From Beroe forskalii (Eukaryota > Ctenophora > Nuda > Beroida > Beroidae), in assembly GCA_011033025.1 (NCBI GenBank), contig WFMF01000554.1, positions 44,205-108,204 on the forward strand: DNA of 64,000 bases, read 5' to 3'. A program made the position numbers and the translations under genes. Of the stretch, positions 56,601-64,000 are shown one piece after another (within the stretch, counting starts at the first letter, position 1; every line of letters starts with the position of its first letter). The notes beneath the pieces were generated by a model, which did no database searches, had not been told where the DNA came from, and saw nothing but the letters and a program-made list of their open reading frames with translations.

Positions 56601-59350
56601 TAGGTGATAGGTGATTCCAAGTGCAAGTTTTTACTTTTTAGATATGTATATATAATACACATTTTTACCGCTAAAATCGCACGGAATGTTTGAGGCCTCA
56701 CACATTCGATTCCGTTCTCCATTGACATCTCACTGACATCTCTCAGATTACAGCACTTCTGTACTGTGGTTTGTAGATAAACCTATTTCCTACACGTCAT
56801 GTGTGCCCATAGGTCGAAAACAACTTGTCGAACTGTACAGTAGGTCAAAAAGACAGGTCGAGCATTTTCCTTGAGACCCTTTTGACGGTTTGGATATTTC
56901 TAATAGCAGTTTCTATTCTCTTTCGAAGATTGGGGCTAGGTATATTATATGTATATATTTCTACTATAAAGTCGTGGATTATTCTTAATAACCCGGACCT
57001 TTTACCTGCCCTTTTCACCTACTTTTCAACGGGTTTCTTTCGACCTATAATCGCACACGAACAGGTATTATAATTGCTGTATTTGATCAAATATCTTCTT
57101 ACCCTCTTGGAAAGCTTCAAGTTTATTATTCACAGTTAACTGTACCCCATAATATTCTGCTGTACAATTCAAGTACTACCTTATATTCGCTTCATTTTGA
57201 TAGTTCTTGATCTGGTATATCTTTAGCTTCAGATGCATTATATATTCGATAATTACTTTGTAATACTGTGCTCAATGCTCATTTGTGATTTGTAGTAGTA
57301 ATAATACTATGCTCAATTCTTATTCGTGATATGTATCATCATTAACGAATTGGTGGTCAGAAAACTGCCAAGGTTATAGCTCCCTGTCATATATAAACAA
57401 TTTCTGCTCTGCTTTGGAGGTGCTATTGGACAATTGAGCCTGCCCGTTTCTGATGAAGTAAAGGAACTACCTTCTGAATTGAGTCTAGACTCATGAGGCG
57501 CTTCATTTTAGAATATATATATTGACTGCTTGATTGTTTGTTTCTTCGCTCCACCATGATATTCGTTGGATTATTATTATCTCTGAATATGGCATTTCTT
57601 CTGCTTTATTATGATGTACTTCACAATTCCTCTCATATTTAGTTTTACGTGTCATGCCCTTGAAATAACATTGATATTTATTCCTGTATTGGTAATAATT
57701 GGAATATCCTCCACTGCGTTTTCCTCTGTGTCACATTTGTTTATGCCATAATAGATTTTTTTGTTATGATATTTATTGAATTTCACAACCATTCGCCCAG
57801 CCGATAGGAAAATCGGAAGGCTGCTCATAGAACAATGTGAACGGCTGGCAAAAGGGCGTGAGTCTCTGTCGATAAAGTTATTTTAATATGGTACATTGAT
57901 TGTATACTGTAAAGCCATATATTTTCGCAGGTCCTATTTTTCGCGTTTCTTTAAAAACAGGCTAATTTCACGGTTTTAATTTTCACGCATTTCAATATTC
58001 CTTATAAATAAACCAGTGCTTGTACGTGGCCATTTATCAATATCATTCTCGCTAATTGCTGTACACCTTGATAGCCGGTGATTGTATAAAGGCAAAAGCC
58101 CAGTAATGAGGTGTCTTGTTCGTCTATGTTTACTTAAGTGTGTCTCTGTTTGTCAGACATTACAGCATGTCATTCGTAAACGATACTGCGATCTTAGTTG
58201 AGGGCTTAATGTTTCTAATGAGACACTCCAAAATTTATCTCAAAAATTGAAAATTAACTTCACGTCTGATATTTTCGCGGATATTCTTTTCCAAATCAAT
58301 TCGCGAAAATTAATGCCTCGCGAAAATTAATGGCTTTACAGTATATAATGTATAATTCTGTACATTTTGCAATGATATAGATATAAACATTGGTTGCCCC
58401 ATATAAAGCATTCTAGGATTAGTGATATTTGTTTGTATTGTATGAAGCTTGTTTCTCATCAATACCTGTTAAGGTAGAGCCGGGAGTGATCCATGAGTAA
58501 GCAAGGTCTAGATGGTAAGTCCTGCCTCTATAACATTGTAATTTCTATCATTGTTGTGCAATTTGATTGGAATAATGAACACTATTCACTACATTGTATA
58601 TACATATAGTGTACAGCATCGAATACATGTTATGACATACATTGTATCTCCTTTCATCAATACACCATGTGAACTATTAAACCATTTCCTCACACGCTCG
58701 GGAATATTCATTAATTGGTAAACTTTCACCCGGATATTATTTTAACTGTTAGGTAAGCATGCATTATTTATGAAAAATTTTTGGCAAAAAATTGGAATAA
58801 GTGCTTACAATTTCACCGCTGGCCGTCAATACTCATGAACTATTGGAATCATTGTGAAACTGAATATAATAATATGACAAAATGCATTTGCCGCTTCTTC
58901 AAGAGGTTTTGAATGCCTACAAAGTAAGCTCCCTTAAAACGTCCGCCATTTCCCACCGCGGATAAAGCCCAAAAAACCCCTTTGGCAGCCCTGAGCCAAC
59001 CCTCGCCCCATGTGAGCTTACCAGCTACCATATGTGTGCACATGCATCGATAGGTGAAGGGATTGATAAAGACGCGCATTTTACAGTGCGCGCATTTTAC
59101 TTTAATTCTGAGCTACAGTATCTTTACCCGTTTTCACCGATAGATCCGTGTGCTCACATATGGCTCCAGGCTTAGTGCGCCTCTCACCCACTCCTCCCAA
59201 GTGGAGCCTTTAACCGGTGCTTGTGCAGGTGTCCAGCAGCAGTGGGCTGCGTACTACCAACAGCTGGTCCAAATGTACGGTGAGAGCCAGGCTCAGCTCT
59301 ACTGGACCCAACTCAGTCAGCAGCAGCAAGCCGCACAGCAGCCGCAGTAG
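37939..59350 (+). CDS. FUBP-like: FUBP/KSRP-family KH protein, multi-exon
   Basis: Twelve coding exons: 37939-38092, 43136-43234, 43837-43917, 44219-44391, 44622-44751, 45385-45522, 46078-46202, 46606-46769, 47126-47172, 54209-54310, 54674-54844, 59229-59350. All junctions are GT-AG with matching phase, and the total is 501 codons plus stop. The layout is that of the far-upstream-element-binding proteins, nuclear KH proteins that bind single-stranded DNA and AU-rich RNA. Three canonical KH domains carry GRGG (IGRGGETIKDLALQSGC), GRGG (IGRGGDTIKRMQAETG) and GKKG (IGKKGETINRMKEQTG) loops, the last split by an intron. A first KH-like domain (EIRVPG...HIQL) lacks GXXG. The C-terminus is Tyr/Gln-rich (YYSQYSQYYGQQ; WAAYYQQL), like the family's transactivation motifs. 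The 5' end is uncertain. A second gene sits in the 7 kb intron after 47172. Confidence 0.85.
38330..38555 (+). repeat. 20 bp minisatellite GTTACTCTTGCAGTCACGCG
   Basis: About ten units in the first FUBP intron, beginning 240 bp after the exon. Some units contain CTTGCAG, which resembles a 3' splice site but lacks a following coding frame. Confidence 0.9.
38878..38901 (+). repeat. TTA microsatellite
   Basis: Eight TTA units, intronic. Confidence 0.9.
39292..39390. mobile_element. CRE-containing MITE (GCCGCGC family), copy 2
   Basis: Ends ACGCCGCGCATGAGAAATAG and CTATTTCTCGTGCGCGGCGT; core GATGACGTCATTATCA. Intronic in the FUBP-like gene. Confidence 0.8.
39614..39752. mobile_element. MITE with ATGTGTGCACAT ends, copy 1
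   Basis: Inverted ends ATGTGTGCACAT and ATGTGCACACAT are followed inwards by ATCGAT and then GCGCGC-rich sequence. Copies also lie at 59029-59162 and 62118-62205. Confidence 0.75.
39909..40158. repeat. CA microsatellite
   Basis: About 250 bp of CA/TG with CCC and CATA interruptions, intronic. Reading frames of alternating Val-Cys in it are artefacts. Confidence 0.98.
40292..40363. mobile_element. CRE-type MITE, copy 3 (decayed)
   Basis: GATAGGTGGTTTAGAGTGACGTC and CACCGCCTATTTC arms in the same arrangement as copies 1 and 2, without the GCCGCGC tips. Confidence 0.55.
40394..40478. mobile_element. CRE-type MITE, copy 4
   Basis: Arms GCGAGAAATAGGCGG and CCGCCTATTTTTCGCGG; core GATGACGTCATTATCG. 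Confidence 0.75.
40793..41675 (+). repeat. 54-55 bp minisatellite, about 16 units
   Basis: Units contain ACAGTCGCGAGAGGGGGAGT, then ACATTTCATTG, then GTGTACTCTAGCTTATTTT. Units vary by a few bases. Long frames result from the near multiple of three and are not genes. There are no spacers, so it is not a CRISPR array. Intronic. Confidence 0.95.
41888..42110 (+). repeat. Dispersed repeat with CCTCGGGC/CCTTCGGG, copy 1
   Basis: Starts ACGCTCTGACGTTTTCAATCGG and contains CATAGAAACTTGCCTGATCG and GGGAAGTATCCCAAAA. It matches parts of 42897-43068 and 56345-56580. All three copies lie within FUBP introns in the same orientation. Confidence 0.7.
42111..42896. other. Intronic sequence, nothing recognised
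   Basis: AT-rich, with a CT-rich stretch near 42700-42740. No gene or clear element. Confidence 0.4.
42897..43068 (+). repeat. Dispersed CCTCGGG/CCTTCGGG repeat, copy 2
   Basis: Contains GATACATCCCTCGGG and CCCTTCGGGAAGTATCCCAA. It ends 70 bp before the second FUBP exon. Confidence 0.65.
43256..43368. mobile_element. Foldback MITE in a FUBP intron
   Basis: The left arm TTCGAACTACAGTTTTGTGT and the right arm ACACAAAACTACGGTTCGAA pair, with GCGCGGCGTAA inside both arms. It starts 22 bp after the exon ending at 43234. Confidence 0.8.
43562..43709. mobile_element. hAT MITE (CAGGGGCGTAGC ends), copy 2
   Basis: Ends CAGGGGCGTAGCCAG and CTGGCTACGCCCCTG, with perfect 8 bp duplications GTACATAC at 43554-43561 and 43710-43717. 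Perfect duplications suggest a fairly recent insertion into this FUBP intron. Confidence 0.92.
44806..45148 (+). repeat. 21 bp minisatellite GTAGACTAGGTCGGGACACCG
   Basis: About 16 units fill most of the 5' half of the FUBP intron between 44751 and 45385. The unit length is a multiple of three, so minus-strand frames with repeated Ser-Arg-Pro appear; these are not genes. Confidence 0.95.
45606..46077 (+). repeat. Pyrimidine-rich ~46 bp minisatellite ending at a 3' splice site
   Basis: Ten units built from TTCCGCCTCATACAATCCCC, then CTTTTCCC, then AATTACACC. They fill the FUBP intron 45523-46077. The final unit changes from TTTTCCCAATTACAC to TTTTCCAG and supplies the acceptor AG (46076-46077). 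The pyrimidine tract of the splice site is thus repeat sequence. Confidence 0.93.
46376..46605 (+). repeat. 23 bp minisatellite CACTCTTATCTAACATTAAAT up to a splice site
   Basis: About nine units fill the 3' half of the next FUBP intron. The last units pass into CATCAAGTCGCCCTCAG, the acceptor of the exon at 46606. Confidence 0.93.
47173..48726. other. FUBP intron upstream of the nested gene
   Basis: No exon or known element recognised. AT content rises after 48200. The promoter of the nested gene would lie in this stretch, but no core element stands out. Confidence 0.4.
48727..53058 (+). CDS. Nested gene: RBM26/RBM27-like protein with three RRM-type repeats
   Basis: Exons 48727-49048 (donor CCA|GTAAGT, phase 1), 50932 to about 52211, and 52261-53058; total 799 codons if the last intron is the 49 bp GTGAAA...TTACAG. 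Stronger GTGAGT donors at 51909 or 52101 would remove more; all three keep frame. The N-terminus is Pro/Tyr-rich, then basic (TPRKRRRV). Three RRM-like units follow near residues 153-230, 337-415 and 542-620, each closing with I-x-(V/I)FW. A Lys/Glu coiled coil follows, then an acidic tail ending LDDSFVLDLGG. The RRM style, the closing FW/YW motif and the DDS tail resemble RBM26/RBM27, but the CCCH zinc finger and N-terminal domain of that family are absent. I infer a nuclear RNA-binding protein. It lies within a FUBP intron on the same strand. Confidence 0.65.
49094..50774 (+). mobile_element. HINE/Helentron-like element filling the nested gene's intron
   Basis: The best full-length copy of the family: a 143 bp terminal palindrome (49094-49236); three ~143 bp tandem units starting near 49432, 49576 and 49719; a core with GATGACGTCATCACAG and TCGATAAAAAATCGA; a TTA microsatellite (50620-50650); and the 3' hairpin CCGCCCTGGCCAGGGCGG followed by GAAT. 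No target duplication. These traits fit non-autonomous Helentrons (HINEs), though an unrelated family is possible. Confidence 0.78.
53172..53177 (+). promoter_or_regulatory. Poly(A) signal AATAAA of the nested gene
   Basis: AATAAA about 115 bp after the stop codon; supports independent 3' end formation inside the FUBP intron. Confidence 0.6.
53178..54208. other. FUBP intron downstream of the nested gene
   Basis: AT-rich; no exon or element recognised before the acceptor TTACCCGCAG at 54208. Confidence 0.4.
55224..55331. mobile_element. Small foldback with ATTAGCTTACCC ends
   Basis: ATTAGCTTACCC at the left and GGGTGAGCTAAT at the right, one mismatch. The centre has GCGCGC-like sequence. Confidence 0.45.
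56345..56580 (+). repeat. Dispersed CCTCGGGC/CCTTCGGG repeat, copy 3
   Basis: Opens TCTGACGCTTTCATCGGTGT and follows 41888-42110 through the CTTGCCTGATCGGGTCC segment. Confidence 0.7.
57905..58343. mobile_element. TA-flanked MITE with TACTGTAAAGCC ends
   Basis: Inverted ends TACTGTAAAGCCATATATTT and ATTAATGGCTTTACAGTA are flanked by TA on both sides. The inner arms carry TTTTCGC/GCGAAAA repeats. Tc1/mariner-type target. Confidence 0.85.
58344..59028. other. FUBP intron, nothing recognised
   Basis: AT-rich; no gene or repeat identified. Confidence 0.4.
59029..59162. mobile_element. MITE with ATGTGTGCACAT ends, copy 2
   Basis: CATATGTGTGCACATGCATC at the left and GTGTGCTCACATATG at the right. 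GACGCGCATTTTACAGTGCG is shared with 39614-39752. It ends 66 bp before the last FUBP coding exon. Confidence 0.75.
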
Positions 59351-59358
59351 ACTACGAG

Positions 59359-59870
59359 GTGAGCAGCCGCAGTAGACTGCAGGGTGGGGGCCCGACATCA
59401 GACATCAGATGTAACCTCAGATATAACCTTTCACGGCACTTTATTTCTCTCTCCCCTGATCCTCTAAATTACCGTAAACCAATCTATCCCAAACCCTTGA
59501 CTATGGTACTAATCCTAACCATAAACCTAACCCAAACCCTTGACTCAAGCACAAACCCTAGAACCATAACTGCTATGTGTGCTCATCGGTGAAAATTGAA
59601 GGTAGTAAAAAGGGTTGTTAAAACCCCAAATAATGATTTTAAACACTTTCCTTGGATTTTTTGTGGTCTCAGCATTCAAGATAGATATAAAACAGTTTTC
59701 ATGAAATAGAAACTCCTCAACTTGGGCTTCAGAACCCTTTTCACTACCCCTTTTAACTACCCTATTGACGAGGTAGGGTAAAAAGGTTGGTTAACCTACG
59801 CTTTCCCTGATGAGCACACGCATTGGTAAACTGTTTCCTATCACAAGATTAAAACTTTCTCATATTTCAG
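59359..59870 (+). other. 3'UTR intron of the FUBP-like gene
   Basis: The stop codon TAG (59348-59350) is followed after 8 bp by ACGAG|GTGAGC. A strong acceptor TCATATTTCAG ends at 59870. The junction is too close to the stop to trigger nonsense-mediated decay. The 3'UTR exon from 59871 has no poly(A) signal I can fix; the nearest clear AATAAA is at 61110. Confidence 0.6.
59576..59820. mobile_element. MITE with TGTGTGCTCATCGGTGAAA ends
   Basis: Left TGTGTGCTCATCGGTGAAA and right CTTTCCCTGATGAGCACACG are inverted; inside are AAAGGGTTGTTAAA and inverse-like arms. It lies in the 3'UTR intron. Confidence 0.65.
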
Positions 59871-60450
59871 AGGGAAGTGATTCAGCCGGATGCAACAGCA
59901 GCGCTCTCATGGCTTTCTGTTTTAAAACAATTTACTGTTTATCCCACTACGTGTAGAAAACTGGGCATCGTTCCATCAATATACTATGCAATTTAAGGGC
60001 CTGATGAAATATAGTATAATGTACCCGTGACTGATCGTTAACTTAACGTTGTCAGAGAATTAACCCTTTTGGTTTAATTATGCCAAACAGTTGAAATAGT
60101 TAATTTGCTATCAAAGGGTTAATTCACAGATTTTTCTGTGGAGGTCCGGGTATGAAAATATCATCGTGACTTATGCGGTATTTGCCGTGCAGAAACAAGA
60201 GCCTCTCTAAGTACGTTTCTCTAAATACGGTTAAAATCACTCGCGGTTTTTAATTGTGTCCCGGTGACGAAATGGTTAATTTGGGAATGGTTCCCATTTT
60301 AGCCGCAGCCAATTTTCTCTAATTTCTTGCCAATGCTATTAACTAGCTTTTTGTTAATTCTATTTTAATGTATAGCCCGTCTTTTATTTTTTTCTTATTA
60401 CTATATTTATCAAAAGATGATACCTTTAGATGCGCGGCTTATTACAGGGC

Positions 60451-60570
60451 GTGCTGAACTCCTACGTGCGCGGCGTAATCTTGCGCGGCCTAATACAGGT
60501 CATTAACAACAGCCTGAGCCAGTGAGCTGTGCATCAGCATGGAAAAGCCGCGCAAGTAGGACTTCGACAC
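60451..60570. mobile_element. Foldback with GTGCTGAACTCCTACGTGCG arm
   Basis: The right arm GCCGCGCAAGTAGGACTTCG pairs with the left arm with a few mismatches. Confidence 0.65.
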
Positions 60571-60737
60571 ACCACCGTTAACTTTAAGCCGACCTTGGGT
60601 AATTTTTAATAATATAAATTAATTACCCTTGTTCTAGTCGGGCGACTGGGCGCTGTCAGTGTCTGATCTTGCTTGTTGATAAATACGTATATCCATTATC
60701 CCTTCCTTTGCCGGCCTTCCTTATCGGTATCCTAAGG

Positions 60738-60800
60738 GGCCATCCACAAAGGACGTCCGCAAAATTTCGGCTATTTTAGACCCCTCACCCTCCGGACGTC
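60738..60800 (+). repeat. Fragment of the GGGGCCATCC repeat
   Basis: GGGGCCATCCACAAAGGACG and TTTTAGACCCCTC match the start of the array at 36242. Confidence 0.65.
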
Positions 60801-61134
60801 CGCATTTTCATTCAAAATCTTTGGTGTTATCATTTTTAGCCCGTTTTCTCAAATATGGTGGCAAAATCAACTTTAGTATTAGACTCAATGTCGAAAATTT
60901 AAGTCAAAATTCTTAAAAAGTGACTATTTTGATACTGGGGAAAATGCATCAATTGTGCGCCAAATTGACTCTTTTTTAAATAGCGTGACGTCCGGATTTG
61001 AATAAAACCATACGGACTTTGGCCAGAGTCTTTTCGCAGACATGATACCTTATGGATATGAAATATTTTGTATGGGTGATCCCAAGCCAGCACAGAAACG
61101 TTTAGGGAAAATAAAATCCTACTGATAGGGGATC

Positions 61135-61260
61135 AGTTAGGGAGCCGTCACATAATATTACGTCGTCATTTTTTTGCCCATTTTCAACCCCCCCCCCCCC
61201 CCCCCCCCGTCTGCCATCATTGGCTGACCCCCTCCCCCATGCTGACGTCCTTTTTCAAAA
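61135..61260. repeat. C-run and relatives of a GTCACATAATATTACG repeat
   Basis: GGGAGCCGTCACATAATATT followed by a 20 bp C-run (about 61189-61208), related in design to the MITE at 61506. Confidence 0.5.
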
Positions 61261-61505
61261 CAAATTTTGACTATTTCGGCTTGAAACAACAGAGATGAAA
61301 TATCAACCATGTACGTGTGGTGTAGTTCATATCGTTAAAATTAAATTCGTAAAAATTAACAAAATTTTGTTCTATAATTTAATAATTTAATAATAAAAAG
61401 CCTGTCACGTGCCCAGTTAGTTTAGAAATATAGATATCATATTGCAGAGTGAGAGATGAAATTGGTACTCTAAAACAAAATATTGTCAACGAAAAAGTTT
61501 GGAAA

Positions 61506-61668
61506 GGGATCGTTCACATATTACGTAATCAATGGTCCATTTTTGGCCGATTTCAACCCCTCCCTCGTAATCAAGTTTACAGTAGTTGTATTTGTTACAA
61601 TAACATGTAACGTAATCATTCAGAACCCCCTCCCCCCTTAGGTGATTGCGTTATATGTGAACGATCCC
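61506..61668. mobile_element. MITE with GGGATCGTTCACATATTACG ends
   Basis: The right end TTATATGTGAACGATCCC is the inverse. Internal sequence is AT-rich with C-rich blocks. The flanking bases are AAA on both sides, too little to call a target duplication. Confidence 0.8.
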
Positions 61669-61685
61669 AAACCGTATCCTAACTA

Positions 61686-62106
61686 CACAACATGAATCAG
61701 TTTCGGACCGAAAGTGCTACGCGCAAATTTTGACCATTTCGCTCATAAAACCAGTTGTGAATGTCCAATCGATACCAAATTTTGCATGGATGCAGTTTGT
61801 GAGATTAGACAGCGTCTGTAAAAATTTGAAGCATTTTCATCTGAAAATGAAGAAAAAATTTCTAAATTAAACTAAATTCAGTTTCGGACCGGAACTGGCA
61901 GTTTCGGTCCGAAACTGAATTAAAATTCTGTTATAGCTTGGTCATTTTTGGATGAAAATGCTTCAGATTTTCACAGACGCTGTCTTATGCCATAAACTGT
62001 GTCCATGCAAATTTTGGTATCGATTGGACTTTCACAAATGGTTTCATGAGTAAAATGGTCAAAATTTTCCGCGCAGCACTTTCGGTCCGAAACTGGTTCA
62101 TGTTGT
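61686..62106. repeat. 421 bp imperfect palindrome with TTTCGGTCCGAAAC
   Basis: The arms pair across the whole length: ACAACATGAATCAGTTTCGG at the left against CCGAAACTGGTTCATGTTGT at the right, then CAATCGATACCAAATTTTGC against its inverse. The centre near 61900 is TTTCGGTCCGAAACTG. Probably a foldback element. Confidence 0.8.
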
Positions 62107-62117
62107 GCACAGTTACG

Positions 62118-62205
62118 CATATGTGTGCACATGGATCGATCGAAAGAAGGCGCTGTAATACTAATTTTCGACGGGTCTTTCGATCGATCCATGTGCACAC
62201 ATACG
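62118..62205. mobile_element. MITE with ATGTGTGCACAT ends, copy 3 (short)
   Basis: CATATGTGTGCACATGGATC and the inverse GATCCATGTGCACACATACG, each followed by GATCGAAAG/CTTTCGATC. Confidence 0.75.
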
Positions 62206-62380
62206 CACAAGGATTTTAAAATGTTTGTTGACCGTGACGTCAGCAAACCCACTCCCTCCCCCTGTCAGCACTTGAAAACACCCTCCCCTGCGCGCTTTCC
62301 TACGGGAGAAGCGTTGCTAAACACGTATGTCCCTGTGTGGCCTGCGCAAAATCTCTTTCCCAGCACAGTGGTCCCGTAAG

Positions 62381-63403
62381 GAAAGCCAGTGTGTCCGTAG
62401 GGAAGCACAGTGTGTCCCGTAGGGAAGCACAGTGTGTCCCGTAGGGAAGCACAGTGTGTCCCGTAGGGAAGCACAGTGTGTCCCGTAGGGAAGCACAGTG
62501 TGTCCCGTAGGGAAGCACAGTGTGTCCCGTAGGGAAGCACAGTGTGTCCCGTAGGGAAGCACAGTGTGTCCCGTAGGGAAGCACAGTGTCTTGTCAGGGC
62601 TCAAAATGTGTCCAGTTGTGAATGTGTCCCGTAGGGAAGCACAGTGTGTCCATGAGGGAAAGATTGTGTCCCGTAGGGAAGCACAGTGTTTCATCTGAAA
62701 ATGGTCAAAATTTTCCCGGGAATTAAATTCAGTGTCCCGTAGGGAACTGGCAGTTGGTCCGAAACTGAAGCAAATGTGTCCCGTGGGGATGAGTTTGGTC
62801 ACAGACCTGTAATGCCATAAATTTCCATGAAAGTGTGTCCGATTAGGGATCCACAGTCTTATCCCCATAAGCTGCAAGGGCAGCACAGTCGGTCCGAAAT
62901 GTTGGTTGCACAGTGTGTCCCGTAGGGTTTCACAGTGTGTCGAAAGAAGGGTCAATATTGTCCCGCAGCTTTCCGGCACAGTGTGTGGTTGGGAAGCACA
63001 GTGTGTCCCGTAGGGAAGCACAGTGTGTCCCGTAGGGAAGCACAGACGTCGTAGGGGAAGCACAGTGTGTCCTGTAGGGATCGAGCACAGTGTGTCCCGT
63101 GGGAAGCACAGTGTCCCGTAGGGGAAGCACAGTGTGTCCCGTGGGAAGCACAGTGTCCCGTAGGGAAGCACAGTGTGTCCCGTAGGGAAGCACAGTGTGT
63201 CCCAGGGTAGGGAAGTGCACAGTGTGTCCCGTAGGGAAGCACAGTGTCCCGTAGGGAAGCACAGTGTGTCCCGTAGGGAAGCACAGTGTGTCCCGTAGGG
63301 AAGCACAGTGTGTCCCGTGGGGAAGCACAGTGTGTCCCGTAGGGAAGCACAGTGTGTCCCGTAGGGAAAGCACAGTGTGTCCGTAGGGAAGCACAGTGTG
63401 TCA
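62381..63403 (+). repeat. 22 bp minisatellite GTGTGTCCCGTAGGGAAGCACA
   Basis: More than 25 units. Outer blocks (62381-62590 and 62985-63403) are regular; the middle is a blend described among the findings. Minus-strand frames with repeating CFPTGHTVLPYG-type peptides are artefacts. There are no unique spacers, so it is not CRISPR. Confidence 0.95.
62590..62985 (+). repeat. Blended stretch inside the 22 bp minisatellite
   Basis: Pieces of the repeat alternate with pieces of 61740-62170 in the same order: CCAGTTGTGAATGT, TTTCATCTGAAAATG, TTAAATTCAGT, GAACTGGCAGT, GGTCCGAAACTGAA, ATGCCATAAA, TCGAAAGAAGG. Most likely a consensus error. Confidence 0.75.
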
Positions 63404-64000
63404 CCCTATGGGCTTGGGGGAGAAGCGCCACGCGAGTCAACAGGGATAAACGTGTTTAGCAACAGCCAGGATGTTACCCCCCCTCGCGCGCGGCAACGTT
63501 CAATATTTGGATCGTCACTTTGCGCCTTCCGCGAGGGGGGGGGAAATCCCTAACATCGTGTACGGCAGAAAAGTGCTGCTCAATCTGATTGGTCGAGCGC
63601 GTACTACGTCATTATCATAAGCTAACGTCATTGCGCTACGAAACGACGCGCGCACCAATATTGCAAAAAAATTGTCTGGTTGGGCAAATTGAGTGAAATT
63701 TATTGAAAAAACTTTTTGTCAAATATTTACATCATTGAAAAATCTCATCCTCAGCTATAAATTAAAAAAAAGAATCGTGGAAAAAGATGCTTTGGACCGG
63801 GAGATATGGGCGTTTACTGAAATTTTTAGAAGCTGTCCTCCCGCGAACGAGTCGAACTTTTCTCGCTCAAATAATCGAGCGCTTTTGTTCAAGAACATTT
63901 CTCCTCGTGTTTGCTAAATGTTCAATGCGCTTACGGTGTGTGGTGTTGGGTCATGAGCTTTTTATTAAAATTCCTTTTTTTTTTCCCGGTTTATTTATCC
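63404..64000. other. Right edge, no feature assigned
   Basis: Contains a G/C-rich inverted pair (CCCCCCTCGCGCGC near 63478 and CCGCGAGGGGGGGG near 63529) and a possible decayed CRE-type MITE around 63597-63654 (TACGTCATTATCATAAGC). The last 300 bp are AT-rich; a 74-codon frame at 63693-63917 has no recognisable domain. Confidence 0.35.

Larger units (their letters stand above)
54845..57904. other. FUBP intron, largely unassigned
   Basis: Contains a small foldback (55224-55331) and the third CCTCGGGC repeat (56345-56580). The rest is AT-rich and unrecognised. Confidence 0.4.

Noticed and set aside
62381-63403. CRISPR-like appearance of the 22 bp array
   Set aside because: Units abut each other without unique spacers, and the context is an animal genome.
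62265-63440. Long minus-strand ORFs up to 329 codons
   Set aside because: 22 bp minisatellite in changing frames; the repetition of one short peptide and lack of any domain rule out a normal gene.

Overview
This is a repeat-rich, AT-leaning window from an invertebrate animal nuclear genome. The evidence is spliced genes with GT-AG introns, AATAAA poly(A) signals, TTAGGG-like arrays, and metazoan-style elements (Helitrons, hAT and TA-target MITEs, a KDZ transposase, a LINE with RNase H, a Ty3/Gypsy relic). Nothing in the sequence fixes the phylum. There is no sign of a prokaryotic operon or a CRISPR array.

Layout. 1-13 kb: mostly repeats. A good candidate first coding exon lies at 3965-4061, a 2 kb degenerate telomere-like array at 5440-7494, a possible terminal exon at 8022-8306, a 608 bp hAT foldback with perfect 8 bp target duplications at 10001-10608, and a telomere-like inverted repeat around a tRNA-derived sequence and a GGTACC minisatellite element (10.9-12.8 kb). 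13.2-14.8 kb: an intact, intronless gene for a P-loop protein of the DUF3987 type. 15.7-22.5 kb: two long copies of a Helentron/HINE-like element, one TA-flanked MITE, and three Helitrons head to tail. 22.6-28.5 kb: a GGCGCC-rich inverted-repeat element, then an intact KDZ-family transposase ORF facing a broken inverted copy. 28.5-35 kb: 5'-truncated LINE, Gypsy integrase relic, MITEs, another HINE-like copy.

35-60 kb is the main gene region. A small coiled-coil gene (35282-35858) is followed by a large + strand gene of the FUBP/KSRP family. I assembled twelve coding exons by splice phase (37939-59350, 501 codons, phases all consistent): four KH domains and a Tyr/Gln-rich C-terminus, with a 3'UTR intron. 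Its first KH domain has lost the GXXG loop. Inside its 7 kb intron, on the same strand, lies a second gene (48727-53058) with three RRM-like repeats resembling the RBM26/RBM27 type; its own first intron is almost entirely one 1.68 kb HINE-like element. Three consecutive FUBP introns each consist largely of a different private minisatellite, two of which run up to the 3' splice site.

60-64 kb: MITEs, a long palindrome, and a 22 bp minisatellite. In its middle (about 62.59-62.99 kb) the minisatellite reads as an interleaved blend with the sequence at 61.74-62.17 kb, most simply an assembly consensus artefact.

The ORFs on both strands in the simple repeats are not genes. The points most worth following up are the DUF3987 gene, the nested RRM gene, the KDZ pair, the HINE-like family with hybrid tails, and the blended minisatellite.
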